Source: JAFDBW01 sp963825575
Lineage (GTDB): Bacteria > Desulfobacterota > Desulfuromonadia > Desulfuromonadales > BM103
Assembly (NCBI GenBank): GCA_963825575.1
Contig: CAWGUB010000023.1
Coordinates: 1-64,000 of the forward strand
Length of the DNA stretch: 64,000 nucleotides
Reading direction: 5' to 3'
Position numbers and translations under genes: made by a program. The notes under the pieces were generated by a model. The model did not search any database, was not told where the DNA came from, and was given only the letters and a program-made list of their open reading frames with translations. Of this stretch, positions 1-8,905 are shown in pieces (the stretch's first letter is position 1; the number at the start of each line of letters is the position of its first letter).

Positions 1-61
1 CCAGCGTGAAGCCATGCTCACAATGAAGAGATCGCCGGATATCTCTGGTTGTCAAAATCAT
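1..61 (-). CDS. prepilin-like protein (PilW-type position), N-terminal fragment cut by window start
   Basis: Only the first 20 codons are inside the window. Reading leftwards from an ATG at 61, the peptide begins M-I-L-T-T-R and reaches E-H-G-F-T-L. G-F-T-L is the usual type IV prepilin peptidase cleavage and methylation site, with a short basic leader before it. The ATG overlaps the TGA of the preceding PilV-like gene (ATGA), a sign of translational coupling in a minor-pilin operon. The position after PilV suggests PilW, but so little is visible that only 'prepilin' is safe. Confidence 0.55.
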   Translation of the reverse strand, partial: MILTTRDIRRSLHCEHGFTL

Positions 62-469
62 TGGAACCTCTTGAAAGACGTCATCGTGATAGTACGGGTA
101 CGCGGGCCATTTACCGTTACCGAAATTCGCGCAAGATTCGGGACTGGTGAATTGGTGGTTATATTCCAAGTGGCAGTGTATTCCCCTGCACCATCAAGGG
201 CCAAATCTGTCGAGGTCCCCTCTGCAAAAAGCCAGTTCGCAGGGGTTGTGGTGGTCTGGAAAGAAGGATCCAGTTCACTCCGTGACATGATTTCTTCCAT
301 AATCCCGTTGGCGATCGATGTTGCGACAGTGCGGGTATTAGACCCGGAGCTCTGGATGATCGATGAAATCTGCAGGTTGGCAATCGCCAATAACCCAACG
401 GTAAAGATTGTGATGGCAACCAAAACCTCGATGAGTCAAACCAGCTTGTCCTGGTTTTTGACCTGCCAT
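58..469 (-). pseudogene. pilV: PilV-like minor type IV prepilin, frameshifted near the N-terminus
   Basis: Minor pilins of this type prime or modify type IV pilus assembly. An ATG at 469 opens a short leader ending A-G-L-T. The continuation L-I-E-V-L-V-A-I-T-I-F lies in another frame, so the prepilin signature G-[FL]-T-L-I-E-V is split near 434. Two bases (one CT unit) appear to be missing. The rest is intact: a hydrophobic N-terminal helix, then the short C-terminal domain expected of PilV. About 136 residues if repaired. It lies downstream of a kinase/regulator pair on the same strand and overlaps the next prepilin by ATGA. Whether the deletion is real or a sequencing error cannot be decided here. 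Confidence 0.7.
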
Positions 470-729
470 GTAAGGATTCTCCATACGGAAGAACTAGTTG
501 TACCGATTCATAAGCAAAACACCCACCAAAAACATGGGCGGCACAAAACTTACTTTAAAACTCATTTATTTCAGTATATTAGCCTGACCAGGCAAGTCGA
601 TTCAGTCACCTGTCCGACGAACCCAGCTACAGGCTCTATGCAAAAGTTGCACTATTGGGGGACTAGAACACGGGAGATTTAACGTACCAATGAATCCCAC
701 CCGCAATTAGGGGTGGTGCAGGATTGTCG
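470..729. other. intergenic gap between the regulator gene and the minor pilins
   Basis: About 260 bases with no convincing gene. It should hold the pilin promoter. I looked for a sigma54 -24/-12 element because the neighbouring regulator is of the sigma54 class, and found no good match. Confidence 0.4.
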
Positions 730-2089
730 CTAGAGGCTATAGTCCTTGATCTTGTGGATCAGTGAACGCAGACTGATCTCGAGAATTTTGGCAGACTTGG
801 TGCGATTTCCCCCGGTTGCCGACAAGGCCTTCTGGATGTATGCCTTTTCGAGTTCGACTACAGCGCTTTTCAAAGAGAGTTTCGACAGATCGACAGGGGG
901 CTCGGGTGATCTACCATGATCAGGTCGTCTTCACTGATCGTTTCGTCATGACAAAAGACCAGGGTTTTTTCCAGCACATTGAGCGATTCACGAACGTTCC
1001 CCGGCCAGGCCTGTTCTGTCAACCTTTGCAAAGCTTCCTGGCTCATCTCCGGGACCGGGCACTTAAACGCGCGGCAATCCGTTGGCGGTGCGGTATCCGC
1101 CCAGTGCCGCGATATCTTCCGGGCGCTGCCGCAAGGCCGGCAGTTCGACGGCAATAACCGCAAGACGGTGATCAAGGTCTTCGCGGAAACTGCCATCGGC
1201 AACGGCCTGACGCAGATCCTTGGCGGTCGCGGCGATCACCCGGACATCCACTGGCGTCGTTTGGCTCTCGCCGACACGACGGACCTCATGTTCCTGCAGG
1301 ACACGCAACAGCTTGGGCTCCAGTTCCAGCGGGAAGTCGCCGATTTCATCGACAGCGATCCCCGCCGCCATCGGCAGCACGAACAGGCCGCGGCGGGCGC
1401 GGTCGGCACCGGTGAAGGCGCCTTTGGCGTGTCCGACAACTAGCTTTGAGCAGGCCGGCCGGAATGGCACTGCAATTGACAGCCAGAAACGGCTTTTCGC
1501 TGCGCGGACTTTCCGCATGCAGAGCACCGGCAACCAGCTCTTTTCCGGTTCCAGTCAGCCGTGATCGGGCGCCCGGGGCCGGTGCCTCGGCCGCTTTACG
1601 GATCAGGCTCAAGGACGTCCTGCATGACCTGGCTACGGTGTATGATAGCGGCAATGCCCTGGGGACGTGCAGTGCGCCGGAGATCTTTCTTGAGTTCCAG
1701 GTTCTCCTGGCGTAACCGGCAGGCGCTTCTCCGCCTTGCGCACAGCCAGCAGGATTCATCGGGACGAAAGGCTCAATGTAATCATAGGCACCGTGTTTCA
1801 TACACTCGACCCCAATGTCAATGCTGCCGTCAGGCGCTCCATCGATGACCGTACCACCGTATTGTTGTGACTGCTTTTCCTTGAGAAAGGTCAGGCCATC
1901 CATCTGCGGCATACGGATATCGCACCAGGATGAGGTCGAAATGTCCTGATTTGAGAAGCTCCAGACCCTGGCCGCCGTTGCTGGTTGCCTCGGTGACCAA
2001 GTAGCCATCACGCTCCAGCACCATCGCAGCATGTGCCACATCGGTGCTTCGTCGTCTACGATGAGGACATGATGTTGATTTGCTGTCAT
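730..2089 (-). pseudogene. NtrC/PilR-type sigma54-dependent response regulator, several frameshifts
   Basis: The family consists of a receiver, a sigma54 AAA+ domain and a Fis-type HTH. All three are visible but in different frames. The start M-T-A-N-Q-H-H-V-L-I-V-D-D-E at 2089 and the phospho-acceptor region D-I-R-M-P-Q-M-D-G come first. Walker A (T-G-T-G-K-E-L-V-A) and G-A-F-T-G-A follow, then the Walker B region V-D-E-I-G-D and V-R-V-I-A-A-T. A Fis-like HTH (G-N-R-T-K-S-A-K-I-L) ends at the stop at 730. At least five frame changes are needed to read it through. It overlaps the upstream kinase by ATGA and precedes minor pilins, so PilR-like control of pilins is the natural inference. Confidence 0.7.
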
Positions 2090-3606
2090 GACAACCGCTC
2101 CGTAAAACATGGTAGTGACACTCTAAAACATGTCCCTGGCCTCGATTCGAGCTGACAGTGATCATGCCACCGCTCTCGTCAATAATTCGTTGGCAGACCG
2201 CAAGACCCAGCCCGTAACCACTACCAAGGAACTGGTGGTGAAAAAGGTTCAAATATGCGCTTCAGGTTGTCTTGCTCAATTCCCGGCCCTTCATCACGGA
2301 CCGAGGACGCTGATGGTGTCACCATCCTGTTGCCAATGAAATTTCCAGGACACCCCGGCCATGCATCGCATCACGGGCGTTCAGTAGCAGATTGATCCAG
2401 ACCTGCATCAAACGTCCGCGGTCCATGACGACCGGCGTTCATCCGCCGTGCAGAGAGGTCTTTGACTTCCACGCCATCGAGTTGGCCCTGGTGACACAGC
2501 ATATCGACAGTTTCACGGAGCGGGGTTACCGGGCAGAAGATTCTGACTGCAACTGCGGACCGGAGCTGAAGATGTTCGACCAACTCCCTGACCAGACAAT
2601 AGATCCTCGCCGTCTCTATTGCCAGCGAACGTTCCATCAGGTCACGAGCCTCGCCGGAGAAGTCGTCCTTGGGATGTTCAGATAACCGACTACGGCTCCG
2701 GGGTCTACCAACTCCATCGGCCATGCCGGCGGCCAGATGCCCCCACCGTCGCCAGCGCGAGGCGCACCAGGTCGACGCTCCCCTATTTCCGGGCGCTGTT
2801 TGGTCCTCTCCGGCCAACGATCTGCTCTTCCGTTTCCGCACGACTGGCAGCCAGGGCCTCGACCATCTGGTTGAAACTGTCTGCCAATTCATGATTTCCC
2901 GGCCGGACCAATGGCGCAGCAACCGAAGCCAGCGTACCGCCGGTGGCCCGAAGATCGCTTGGTGCAGGCCTTGCCGAACCGGCTTGACGACGTTCCGTTC
3001 AGCAGGTAGACACCGAAAACCGCAAGGACCACGCCGTAAATCACGACGTACACGAGGACGAGCTGCAGGGCCGCCTTAACCCGTCCCTGCAACCCTGACA
3101 GGCTGAAACGGATTTGCAGCAATCCGTAAGGATTATTACCGACCCGGAGAGGTGCCGATAGATCGAGATAGCTCTGCGACTGATCGCTGTTGAAGAACCG
3201 GAATGATTCGTAAGACAACTCCTCGTCAGCTCTCCCCGTTCCAGCAAGGCAGGCAATATCGTCGAAAATTCCCCAATCGGCTGGTATGTCGTATGGCAAG
3301 CACCTGCAATTGGTTGTCAAGCAGGCGCCAGGCGAGGATATCGGTCTGCTTGTTAGAAAAATCTGTCTGCAGGCGATTATGACTGGATGCCGCAAACCCC
3401 ATGGGCTTCTCCCACCGTTCCGATTGCCGGGGAGTTCGACAACGGCAACGACCAGATTGATGATATTGGCGGCGTGAGCGCGTTACTGGTCCAGAAGGTT
3501 GCGCTCTGTGGCTAAGTTTGACGAGGAGAAAACCGGCAAAGAGAAGCGTTGCTGCCAGAGACGGGGGAATACTCAGGATGATTTCTGTACGCAGGCCAGT
3601 TCGCAT
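2086..3606 (-). pseudogene. membrane sensor histidine kinase, partner of the regulator, several frameshifts
   Basis: Fragments in three frames make up one kinase. There is an N-terminal membrane segment (S-L-A-A-T-L-L-F-A-G-F-L-L-V) and a periplasmic sensor stretch. A second membrane segment (L-V-L-V-Y-V-V-I-Y-G-V-V-L) lies near 3030. A degenerate H-box region follows around 2760, and the C-terminal ATPase end reads G-L-G-L-A-V-C-Q-R-I-I-D-E-S-G-G. The final frame ends in a TGA overlapping the regulator's ATG. Two membrane segments flanking a periplasmic domain differ from the six-helix PilS of Pseudomonas, so I call it only a sensor kinase. The many frame breaks mean it is either a decayed gene or poor sequence. 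Confidence 0.65.
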
Positions 3607-3956
3607 TGGCAGCCGATCGTAAAAGACTTTGCCAGCGGGAGTAAATGTCTAAACCAGATGAAAACTCAACCACCAAGGCACAAAGACACGAAGGAATTTA
3701 TATTCTTTTCGTTGCCTTGCAAAGTGTTCTTCTTCAACCGGGCGTTTTCCCAGGCTTTGCTGACTTAGTGTCTTTGTGCCTTGGTGGCAGACTCGGCTTC
3801 TGGTTTCAGGTTATAGAGTCGAAACAATCTCATAATTCTCAACAAGTATACGTCTGCTCCGCAAATGGGCTCCGGCAAACTGAAAGAACATCTGGCAAAA
3901 AGATAAACGGCTTGCTAAGATTAGCGGTACAAATCGAATCGGGGGGAGTCATAATC
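3607..3956. other. 350-base intergenic region carrying an inverted repeat pair
   Basis: No gene is supported. The region contains the inverted dispersed repeat listed separately and the upstream region of the small ferredoxin gene. The minus-strand kinase starts at its left edge, so promoters for both directions should lie here. Confidence 0.5.
3669..3787. repeat. dispersed 'AAGGCAC/AAAGACAC' repeat, inverted pair
   Basis: Bases 3669-3694 read as iterated 7-8-mers (CCAAGGCA, CAAAGACA, CGAAGG). The inverted counterpart (TTAGTGTC, TTTGTGCC, TTGGTGG) is at 3764-3787. The arms are about 24 bases and separated by about 70. A related inverted pair is at 7512-7579. Non-coding. Confidence 0.75.
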
Positions 3957-4172
3957 ATGTCGCGCACACCAGGCTATAGATCCGGATTGTTGCATCGGCT
4001 GCGAAGTCTGCACCCAGGTCTGTCCCGAAGTATTCCGGATGGACGAAGACGACCCATGAGCGAAGGCCATGATCATGGCGAAGCGATCGTCCACGATCCG
4101 ACCGGAGCACCGGAAGATAAAATAGAGACAGCGATGGACAATTGTCCTGCGGCCTGTATCTATTGGGCATGA
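3957..4172 (+). CDS. small [4Fe-4S] ferredoxin with two compensating frameshifts
   Basis: Small electron carrier of about 70 residues. From ATG 3957 the peptide starts M-S-R-T-P. After one extra G near 3971 the good frame reads A-I-D-P-D-C-C-I-G-C-E-V-C-T-Q-V-C-P-E-V-F, a C-x2-C-x2-C-x3-C-P cluster motif. A missing C near 4056 moves it back to M-S-E-G-H-D-H-G and then D-N-C-P-A-A-C-I-Y-W-A and the stop. The C-P-x2-C-I end is typical of single-cluster (or 3Fe/4Fe) ferredoxins. The +1 and -1 changes cancel, and the second is in a run of C, so the gene is probably intact in the organism. It stands alone among its neighbours, with a repeat directly after the stop. Confidence 0.7.
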   Translation: MSRTPGYRSGLLHRLRSLHPGLSRSIPDGRRRPMSEGHDHGEAIVHDPTGAPEDKIETAMDNCPAACIYWA

Positions 4173-4181
4173 GACCGGTAC

Positions 4182-4346
4182 AAGGGACGAGGGACGCGGA
4201 AAACCATGACAAGGACCTCTTAGCCTTGTCACAACAGGCAGACCGACACAAGCTGACGCAACCTACAAAATATCAGCCGGAATTAACAACACTCCAGGAA
4301 TTCGATCTTGACCTTACCGCGTCCCGCGTCCCGCGTTCCTCGTTCC
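4182..4346. repeat. heptamer repeat (GGGACGA/GGGACGC/GGAACGA), inverted copies
   Basis: At 4183-4197 two heptamers (GGGACGA, GGGACGC) lie just after the ferredoxin stop. At 4318-4346 the reverse complement of four heptamers (GGAACGA, GGAACGC, GGGACGC, GGGACGC) precedes the MFS gene and even supplies its most upstream possible codons. About 120 bases of unassigned sequence separate the two copies. Confidence 0.7.
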
Positions 4347-5525
4347 GGATTTTCCAAAAACCTCCCCCTCCTCAACATCTTCGCCGGACTGAAAATGGCC
4401 CTCCTGCCGATGGCCATTATTACACTGTTCTGGAAGGACCAGATCGGTCTGAGTCTCGCCGAGATCCTGCTGCTCCAGGCGATATTCTCCCTGGCAACGC
4501 TGGTCATGGAATTCCCTTCCGGTTACATAAGCGACCGGGTTGGCTATCGCTTTGCCCTCAATCTGGCCTGCCTGCTCGGCATTACCGGCTGGGCGACTTA
4601 CACCTTCGCCGGTACTTTTACCGGGGTGCTGGTCGCTGAACTGCAGCTCGGAGCGTCCTACGCCTTTATCAGCGGCGCCGACAGCGCCCTGCTTTACGAG
4701 ACGCTGCGCCACGGTGGCCGGGAGGAACATTACGTTAAATACGATGGACGGATGACCGCCTGGGCACAGGCCGGTGAAGCGGCGGGAGCTGTCGGCGCCG
4801 GGGTGCTGTATGGCTGGATGCCGCTACTCCCCTTTATTTTGCAGATCGGCATCTGGATCGCTGCGCTGGGAATCTGTCGCAACCTGAAGGACATCCCCAC
4901 GCCACCCAGGGAGACTGTCTCACATCTTCGTGAAGCGTCAGACATTGCCCGCAAAGCATTTTCACAGCCTGGCATTCGCTACAGCATCCTGCTCGCCGCA
5001 CTGCTTGGTCTCTCCTCCTTCTATCCGGTCTGGCTGATCCAGCCATATATGCAGACGCTCAATGTCCCACTGAGCTGGTTCGGACCGATCTGGGCCGTAG
5101 CCAACCTTTGTGTGTCTTTCGGTTCGGTTATCAGCCACCGCGTCCAGTTTCATCTTGGAGCCCGCGGCACACCATTGCTGATGCTGGCACTGGTGGTCGC
5201 CGGGTACGCCGGACTGGCTTTCAGCCAGGTCATATGGAGTTTCGCCTTTTACTTTCTTCTGACCGTCATGCGCGGCATCCAGGGGCCGTTTCTGCGCCTG
5301 GCACTACAGAAACAGAGCGCCCGTCACGAACGGGCCAGTATCCTGTCGCTGAAATCGCTGGTTTTCCGCCTCGGTTTCGTAATTACCGGGCCACTGGTCG
5401 GCATTCTCGCCGATCACTCCGGGTTGAGTTTCTGCTTCCTGGTCCTGATGATCGTCCAGTTGATCCTGATCGCACTGGCAATACGGCCGTTCCTCAAGCA
5501 TTCGGCGATTTTTCTTGAATCCTGA
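4308..5525 (+). CDS. major facilitator superfamily transporter
   Basis: Integral membrane transporter with about 12 hydrophobic segments. The loop after helix 2 has the MFS motif-A-like sequence S-G-Y-I-S-D-R-V-G-Y-R, and a long cytoplasmic loop near residues 205-225 (P-T-P-P-R-E-T) joins the two halves. Substrate cannot be told from sequence. The start is uncertain: ATG 4308 runs through the heptamer repeat and gives an odd basic leader (L-P-R-P-A-S-R-V-P-R). The conserved-looking part begins N-L-P-L-L-N-I-F-A-G-L-K, and the first internal Met (M-A-L-L-P-M) is at 4395. The repeat may have replaced the native start region. The stop is followed by another dispersed repeat. Confidence 0.75.
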   Translation: MTLPRPASRVPRSGFSKNLPLLNIFAGLKMALLPMAIITLFWKDQIGLSLAEILLLQAIFSLATLVMEFPSGYISDRVGYRFALNLACLLGITGWATYTFAGTFTGVLVAELQLGASYAFISGADSALLYETLRHGGREEHYVKYDGRMTAWAQAGEAAGAVGAGVLYGWMPLLPFILQIGIWIAALGICRNLKDIPTPPRETVSHLREASDIARKAFSQPGIRYSILLAALLGLSSFYPVWLIQPYMQTLNVPLSWFGPIWAVANLCVSFGSVISHRVQFHLGARGTPLLMLALVVAGYAGLAFSQVIWSFAFYFLLTVMRGIQGPFLRLALQKQSARHERASILSLKSLVFRLGFVITGPLVGILADHSGLSFCFLVLMIVQLILIALAIRPFLKHSAIFLES

Positions 5526-5543
5526 GGACAGGCTACCTGGTAT

Positions 5544-5588
5544 TTGATTTTCTTTGCGCTCTTTGCGCCTTTGCGTTAAATCAAATTC
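5544..5588. repeat. 'TTTGCG' dispersed repeat with flanking inverted arms
   Basis: Three TTTGCG units spaced 8-9 bases apart (5554, 5563, 5571) end in TTAAA. The group is flanked by TTTGATTT on the left and AAATCAAA on the right. A second, shorter member is at 59322-59350. Confidence 0.65.
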
Positions 5589-5658
5589 AGACTCCTTGCA
5601 AAATCGGTATCTTCACGGTGTATACTTTAGAGAATAAACAACCAGAGACAAACTGACT

Positions 5659-6179
5659 ATGTCCTCCGCAAAATGTTTCATTTACCTGCTGGCATTTACC
5701 CTGACAGTCCTGTCGGGTTGTGCGTCCAAAGAGCACCCGGCTGCGATCTTGAAGGTCGGCATGCACATTGACGCGGTCCTTGAATTTGTCATCGAATACC
5801 CGTTGAGATGGGAAAAGGACCGCCGCCTCGAATACGGCCGCCATGAAGGAGAAATTCGCTGGAGGCACCCTGATCAGGGCGGGACCCTGCTGCAGGTCAG
5901 TTCACATTTCCGGGAGTATGCTACTGATGAGCAGGAACTGGTCTGGTGCTAAAAGACTATACGGGTCTGACCGAAAACCTGCGGGAGCAAGTCGAACTAC
6001 CTGCCGGCAAGGCGTGGTACATCAGTGGCCAGACGGCGCAGCAGCAGATTGAACTCTACCTCTTTCTAAAGCCGAACCGTGCCTACGCAATCACCCTCAA
6101 AACGACACCCGAGAATTTCGCCGACTATGACATGCTCATGGAAAAAATCATCCGGTCTTTCCAGATTCTGACCCAATAA
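5659..6179 (+). CDS. predicted lipoprotein of unknown function, one frameshift
   Basis: The N-terminus is a lipoprotein signal: hydrophobic L-L-A-F-T-L-T-V-L-S-G-C with lipobox L-S-G-C at about residues 18-21. The first frame stops at 5952 after E-Q-E-L-V-W-C. The next frame continues M-L-K-D-Y-T-G-L-T-E-N-L at 5946 and runs to 6179 with K-A-W-Y-I-S-G and R-A-Y-A-I-T-L-K. That pattern suits a small periplasmic domain measuring or binding something at the envelope. One base change near 5940-5950 would give about 170 residues. I do not recognise a family. The HD gene follows 29 bases downstream. Confidence 0.6.
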
Positions 6180-6208
6180 CAACCGTTGACTCTTGTTGAA
6201 AAAAGACA

Positions 6209-6748
6209 ATGCGACCTCTCGAAATAATAGATAAGTATTACGCAGCTCACGACAAAGCAAGGAGCATTTTGCTTGCCCACAGCCACCTGGTTGCAAGGCT
6301 TGCCCTCAGGGTCGCCGAACGGGTTGGACAGAGTGAACCGGTTGACAAGGATTTCATCGAACAGGCAGCGCTCCTGCACGACATCGGTATGCTCTTTACC
6401 GACACCCCGAAACTGGATTGTCATGGTGACCGGCCTTATATCGCCCACGGTGTGATCGGTGCAGAAATCCTCCGCAAGGAGGGACTGCCGCGTCATGCAT
6501 CTGTCTGTGAACGGCATATCGGTGTCGGCCTGAGTGTTGAAGATATCAAAGTCCAGAAGCTGCCGCTGCCATTGCGAGATATGCGGCCACAGACTCTCGA
6601 AGAAAGAATCGTCGCTTATGCCGACCTCTTTTATTCCAAAACCAGAAAAGGAATGCGAACGGCAGAGATGGTCCGCACAGCATTGGCCCGGCACGGGCAA
6701 CATAAAGTCAGTATCTTTGACGAATGGCACAGGCGCTTCAAACCATAG
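6209..6748 (+). CDS. HD-domain (HDIG-type) phosphohydrolase
   Basis: 179 residues, one HD domain. Metal-binding residues visible are H in H-S-H-L-V near residue 26 and H-D-I-G in A-A-L-L-H-D-I-G-M-L near 57, followed by H in Y-I-A-H-G-V-I-G and a C-terminal A-D-L-F-Y. Proteins of this size act on nucleotides or other phosphate monoesters and substrate is not predictable here. The gene overlaps or nearly abuts the downstream DedA gene on the same strand, suggesting co-transcription. Confidence 0.8.
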   Translation: MRPLEIIDKYYAAHDKARSILLAHSHLVARLALRVAERVGQSEPVDKDFIEQAALLHDIGMLFTDTPKLDCHGDRPYIAHGVIGAEILRKEGLPRHASVCERHIGVGLSVEDIKVQKLPLPLRDMRPQTLEERIVAYADLFYSKTRKGMRTAEMVRTALARHGQHKVSIFDEWHRRFKP

Positions 6749-6783
6749 CCCTTGCCACAGCAGGACAATGCAGAGGAAAGTCC

Positions 6784-7434
6784 TTGGAACAATGGCTGTT
6801 GAACATATTTAATCAGGTCCCCGGCGGAACGCTGTTTATCACAGCTGTTTTCATCGTCGCGCTCCTTGAAGCACTCGTCGGCATCGGCCTGATCATGCCT
6901 GGCAGTGTCCTGACCGTGTTCAGCGGCTGGCTGGCCTTCCACGACAAGGCCCCGATTATTGCGATCATGGCTGCTGCAGGACTGGGGGCTGTGATCGGCG
7001 ACCTTCTCAGTTACTGGCTGGGGGCGCGTTTCGGCATCCACCTGTGGAATTGGCCGTTACTCAAAAAACACGAAGGGTTGTTACGACTGGCGGAACTCTT
7101 CTTCCTCGAGCATGGTGGCAAGAGCGTTTTTCTGGGCCGTTTCCTCGGGCCGATTCGCGGCCTGGTACCATTTGTCGCCGGGGGAAGCCGGATGCAGCCA
7201 GGCATATTTTCCTGTTACGCTCTTATCAGCGGCATCCTCTGGGGGATCAGCTACCCGGGAATCGGCTACCTGGGTGGCACCAGCTGGCAGCAGGCCGAAA
7301 CCCTGGCAGGGCGGCTTGGCCTGTTGATTACTCTGGCAGTTATCGTCTTCCTTCTGGTTGCCTGGCTGCGGCATAAATTCCTCCCGCGACAGGATGTTCG
7401 GCAGGCAAAATGGAATCACAATCCCAAGCCATGA
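6784..7434 (+). CDS. DedA-family (SNARE-associated/VTT) membrane protein
   Basis: DedA proteins are membrane proteins linked to lipid carrier recycling and membrane homeostasis. Family marks seen: E-A-L-V-G-I-G-L-I-M-P-G-S at the first re-entrant segment, G-D-L-L-S-Y-W-L-G-A-R-F-G, then G-R-F-L-G-P-I-R-G-L-V-P-F-V-A-G and C-terminal hydrophobic helices. I prefer the TTG at 6784 (AGAGGAAAG just upstream; residues L-E-Q-W) over the ATG at 6724, which would overlap the HD gene by 25 bases. About 217 residues. Possible operon with the HD gene. Confidence 0.8.
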   Translation: MEQWLLNIFNQVPGGTLFITAVFIVALLEALVGIGLIMPGSVLTVFSGWLAFHDKAPIIAIMAAAGLGAVIGDLLSYWLGARFGIHLWNWPLLKKHEGLLRLAELFFLEHGGKSVFLGRFLGPIRGLVPFVAGGSRMQPGIFSCYALISGILWGISYPGIGYLGGTSWQQAETLAGRLGLLITLAVIVFLLVAWLRHKFLPRQDVRQAKWNHNPKP

Positions 7435-7511
7435 TTCTTGTCCAAACCGCTCTTTTCCGATAGGATACCGTTCTCAATACTGAAATTTATGATTTTAACG
7501 ATGCTCGTGCT

Positions 7512-7579
7512 AACCACTAAGACACGAAGGCACCAAGAAAATCAGCTGTCAAATTATCTCTTCGTGCCTTGGCGGCTAA
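7512..7579. repeat. second inverted 'AAGACACGAAGGCAC' repeat pair
   Basis: Bases 7512-7540 (AACCACTAAGACACGAAGGC...) and 7560-7579 (CTTCGTGCCTTGGCGGCTAA) form an inverted pair with a short spacer. It is a variant of the element at 3669-3787. It lies 27 bases upstream of bioA, so it would be in the bioA leader if transcription starts before it. Confidence 0.75.
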
Positions 7580-7606
7580 TTTCTTTTGTTTTGTCTGTGA
7601 ACGATT

Positions 7607-8905
7607 ATGAAGAATTATCTGAGCGATAAAAGCTGGCTCGAATTCGAAAAGAATCACGTCTGGCACCCATACGCGCCACTTGAAGGGGCGTTGCCCCCCT
7701 ACCCGGTCAAAAGCGCCAAAGGGGTCCACCTGAACCTGGAGGATGGGCGCACCCTGATCGACGGCATGTCATCCTGGTGGTCGGCCATCCATGGTTACAA
7801 TCACCCGGTTCTCAATCAGGCCGCCAGGGCACAACTGGGCAGCATGTCACATGTAATGTTCGGCGGGCTGACCCACCGGCCCGCGGCTGAGCTGGCGGCA
7901 CGTCTGGTCAGGTTGGCTCCCGCGCCGCTTGAGAAGGTGTTTTTCTGCGATTCCGGCTCAGTGAGTGTCGAGGTTGCCATGAAAATGGCGATCCAGTACT
8001 GGACCGCCAAAGGACAGCCTGACAAGCAGAAAATGCTGACCATCCGGCGCGGTTATCACGGAGACACGGCCGGCGCCATGGCCGTCTGCGATCCCGAAAC
8101 GGGCATGCATCATCTCTTCACGCAGATCCTCGCAAAGCAATTCTTTGCGGAGGCACCGACCATCACGCGCGACGAGGACTGGCATGACAGTGACATCGCC
8201 AGTTTCCGCAGCCTGATCGAGACTCACCACAGTGTGATCGCCGCGGTCATTCTCGAACCGATCGTCCAGGGCGCGGGAGGCATGCGTTTCTATGCCCCTG
8301 AATATCTCCGCCAGGTGCGGACTCTCTGTGATCGGTTCAACGTCCTGCTGATCGCCGATGAAATCGCCACCGGCTTTGGCCGTACCGGCAAAATGTTTGC
8401 CTGCGAGCACGCCGGTGTATCTCCCGACATCATGTGTCTGGGTAAGGCGATTACCGGCGGGTATATGAGTCTGGCTGCAGTTTTGACGACTGCCTTGATC
8501 AGTCAAACGATCTCGACGAACTCGCCCGGGGCCTTTATGCATGGCCCGACATTTATGGCTAACCCTCTGGCCTGCGCCATCGCCATCGCCAGCATCGACC
8601 TGTTGCTCGACAGCCCGTGGCAGGAACGCATTGCTGCAATTGCCAAAACCTTTACCAAGCGTTTGCAGCACTGCCTGGACTGGGATGGGATTGCTGACGT
8701 TCGCTGCATCGGCGGTATAGGTGTACTTGAGCTTGCAAAGCGGGTCAATATGGCCTCAATCACCCGGCGTTTTGTCGAAAAAGGCGTCTGGGTCCGCCCC
8801 TTCGGCAAGCTGGTTTACGTGATGCCACCTTACATCATCAGCGACCGCGAACTCGATACGCTTTTGACCGGAATGACCGAAGCGGTTGCAGAGGAACTGG
8901 CTTGA
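7607..8905 (+). CDS. bioA: adenosylmethionine-8-amino-7-oxononanoate aminotransferase
   Basis: Converts 7-keto-8-aminopelargonate to 7,8-diaminopelargonate with SAM as amino donor (biotin synthesis, PLP enzyme). 432 residues, full length. It matches E. coli BioA along its length: W-H-P-Y near 19, M-S-S-W-W-S-A-I-H-G-Y-N-H-P at 54-67, S-H-V-M-F-G-G-L-T-H, G-Y-H-G-D-T at 149-154, E-P-I-V-Q-G-A-G-G-M-R, A-D-E-I-A-T-G-F-G-R-T-G and the PLP lysine K280 in L-G-K-A-I-T-G-G. The C-terminal W-V-R-P-F-G-K-L-V-Y-V-M-P-P is also typical. No other bio gene is in the window. Upstream is a dispersed repeat rather than a clear BirA site. Confidence 0.95.
   Translation: MKNYLSDKSWLEFEKNHVWHPYAPLEGALPPYPVKSAKGVHLNLEDGRTLIDGMSSWWSAIHGYNHPVLNQAARAQLGSMSHVMFGGLTHRPAAELAARLVRLAPAPLEKVFFCDSGSVSVEVAMKMAIQYWTAKGQPDKQKMLTIRRGYHGDTAGAMAVCDPETGMHHLFTQILAKQFFAEAPTITRDEDWHDSDIASFRSLIETHHSVIAAVILEPIVQGAGGMRFYAPEYLRQVRTLCDRFNVLLIADEIATGFGRTGKMFACEHAGVSPDIMCLGKAITGGYMSLAAVLTTALISQTISTNSPGAFMHGPTFMANPLACAIAIASIDLLLDSPWQERIAAIAKTFTKRLQHCLDWDGIADVRCIGGIGVLELAKRVNMASITRRFVEKGVWVRPFGKLVYVMPPYIISDRELDTLLTGMTEAVAEELA

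Noticed and set aside
816..1564. Plus-strand frames of 110-150 codons over the regulator gene
   Set aside because: They are antisense shadows of the frameshifted AAA+ domain; the minus strand carries recognisable G-A-F-T-G-A and Walker motifs.
5611..5632. GTGTATACTTT before the small lipoprotein as a fourth TCA-type operator
   Set aside because: Only one half-site is present; more likely a -10 element.
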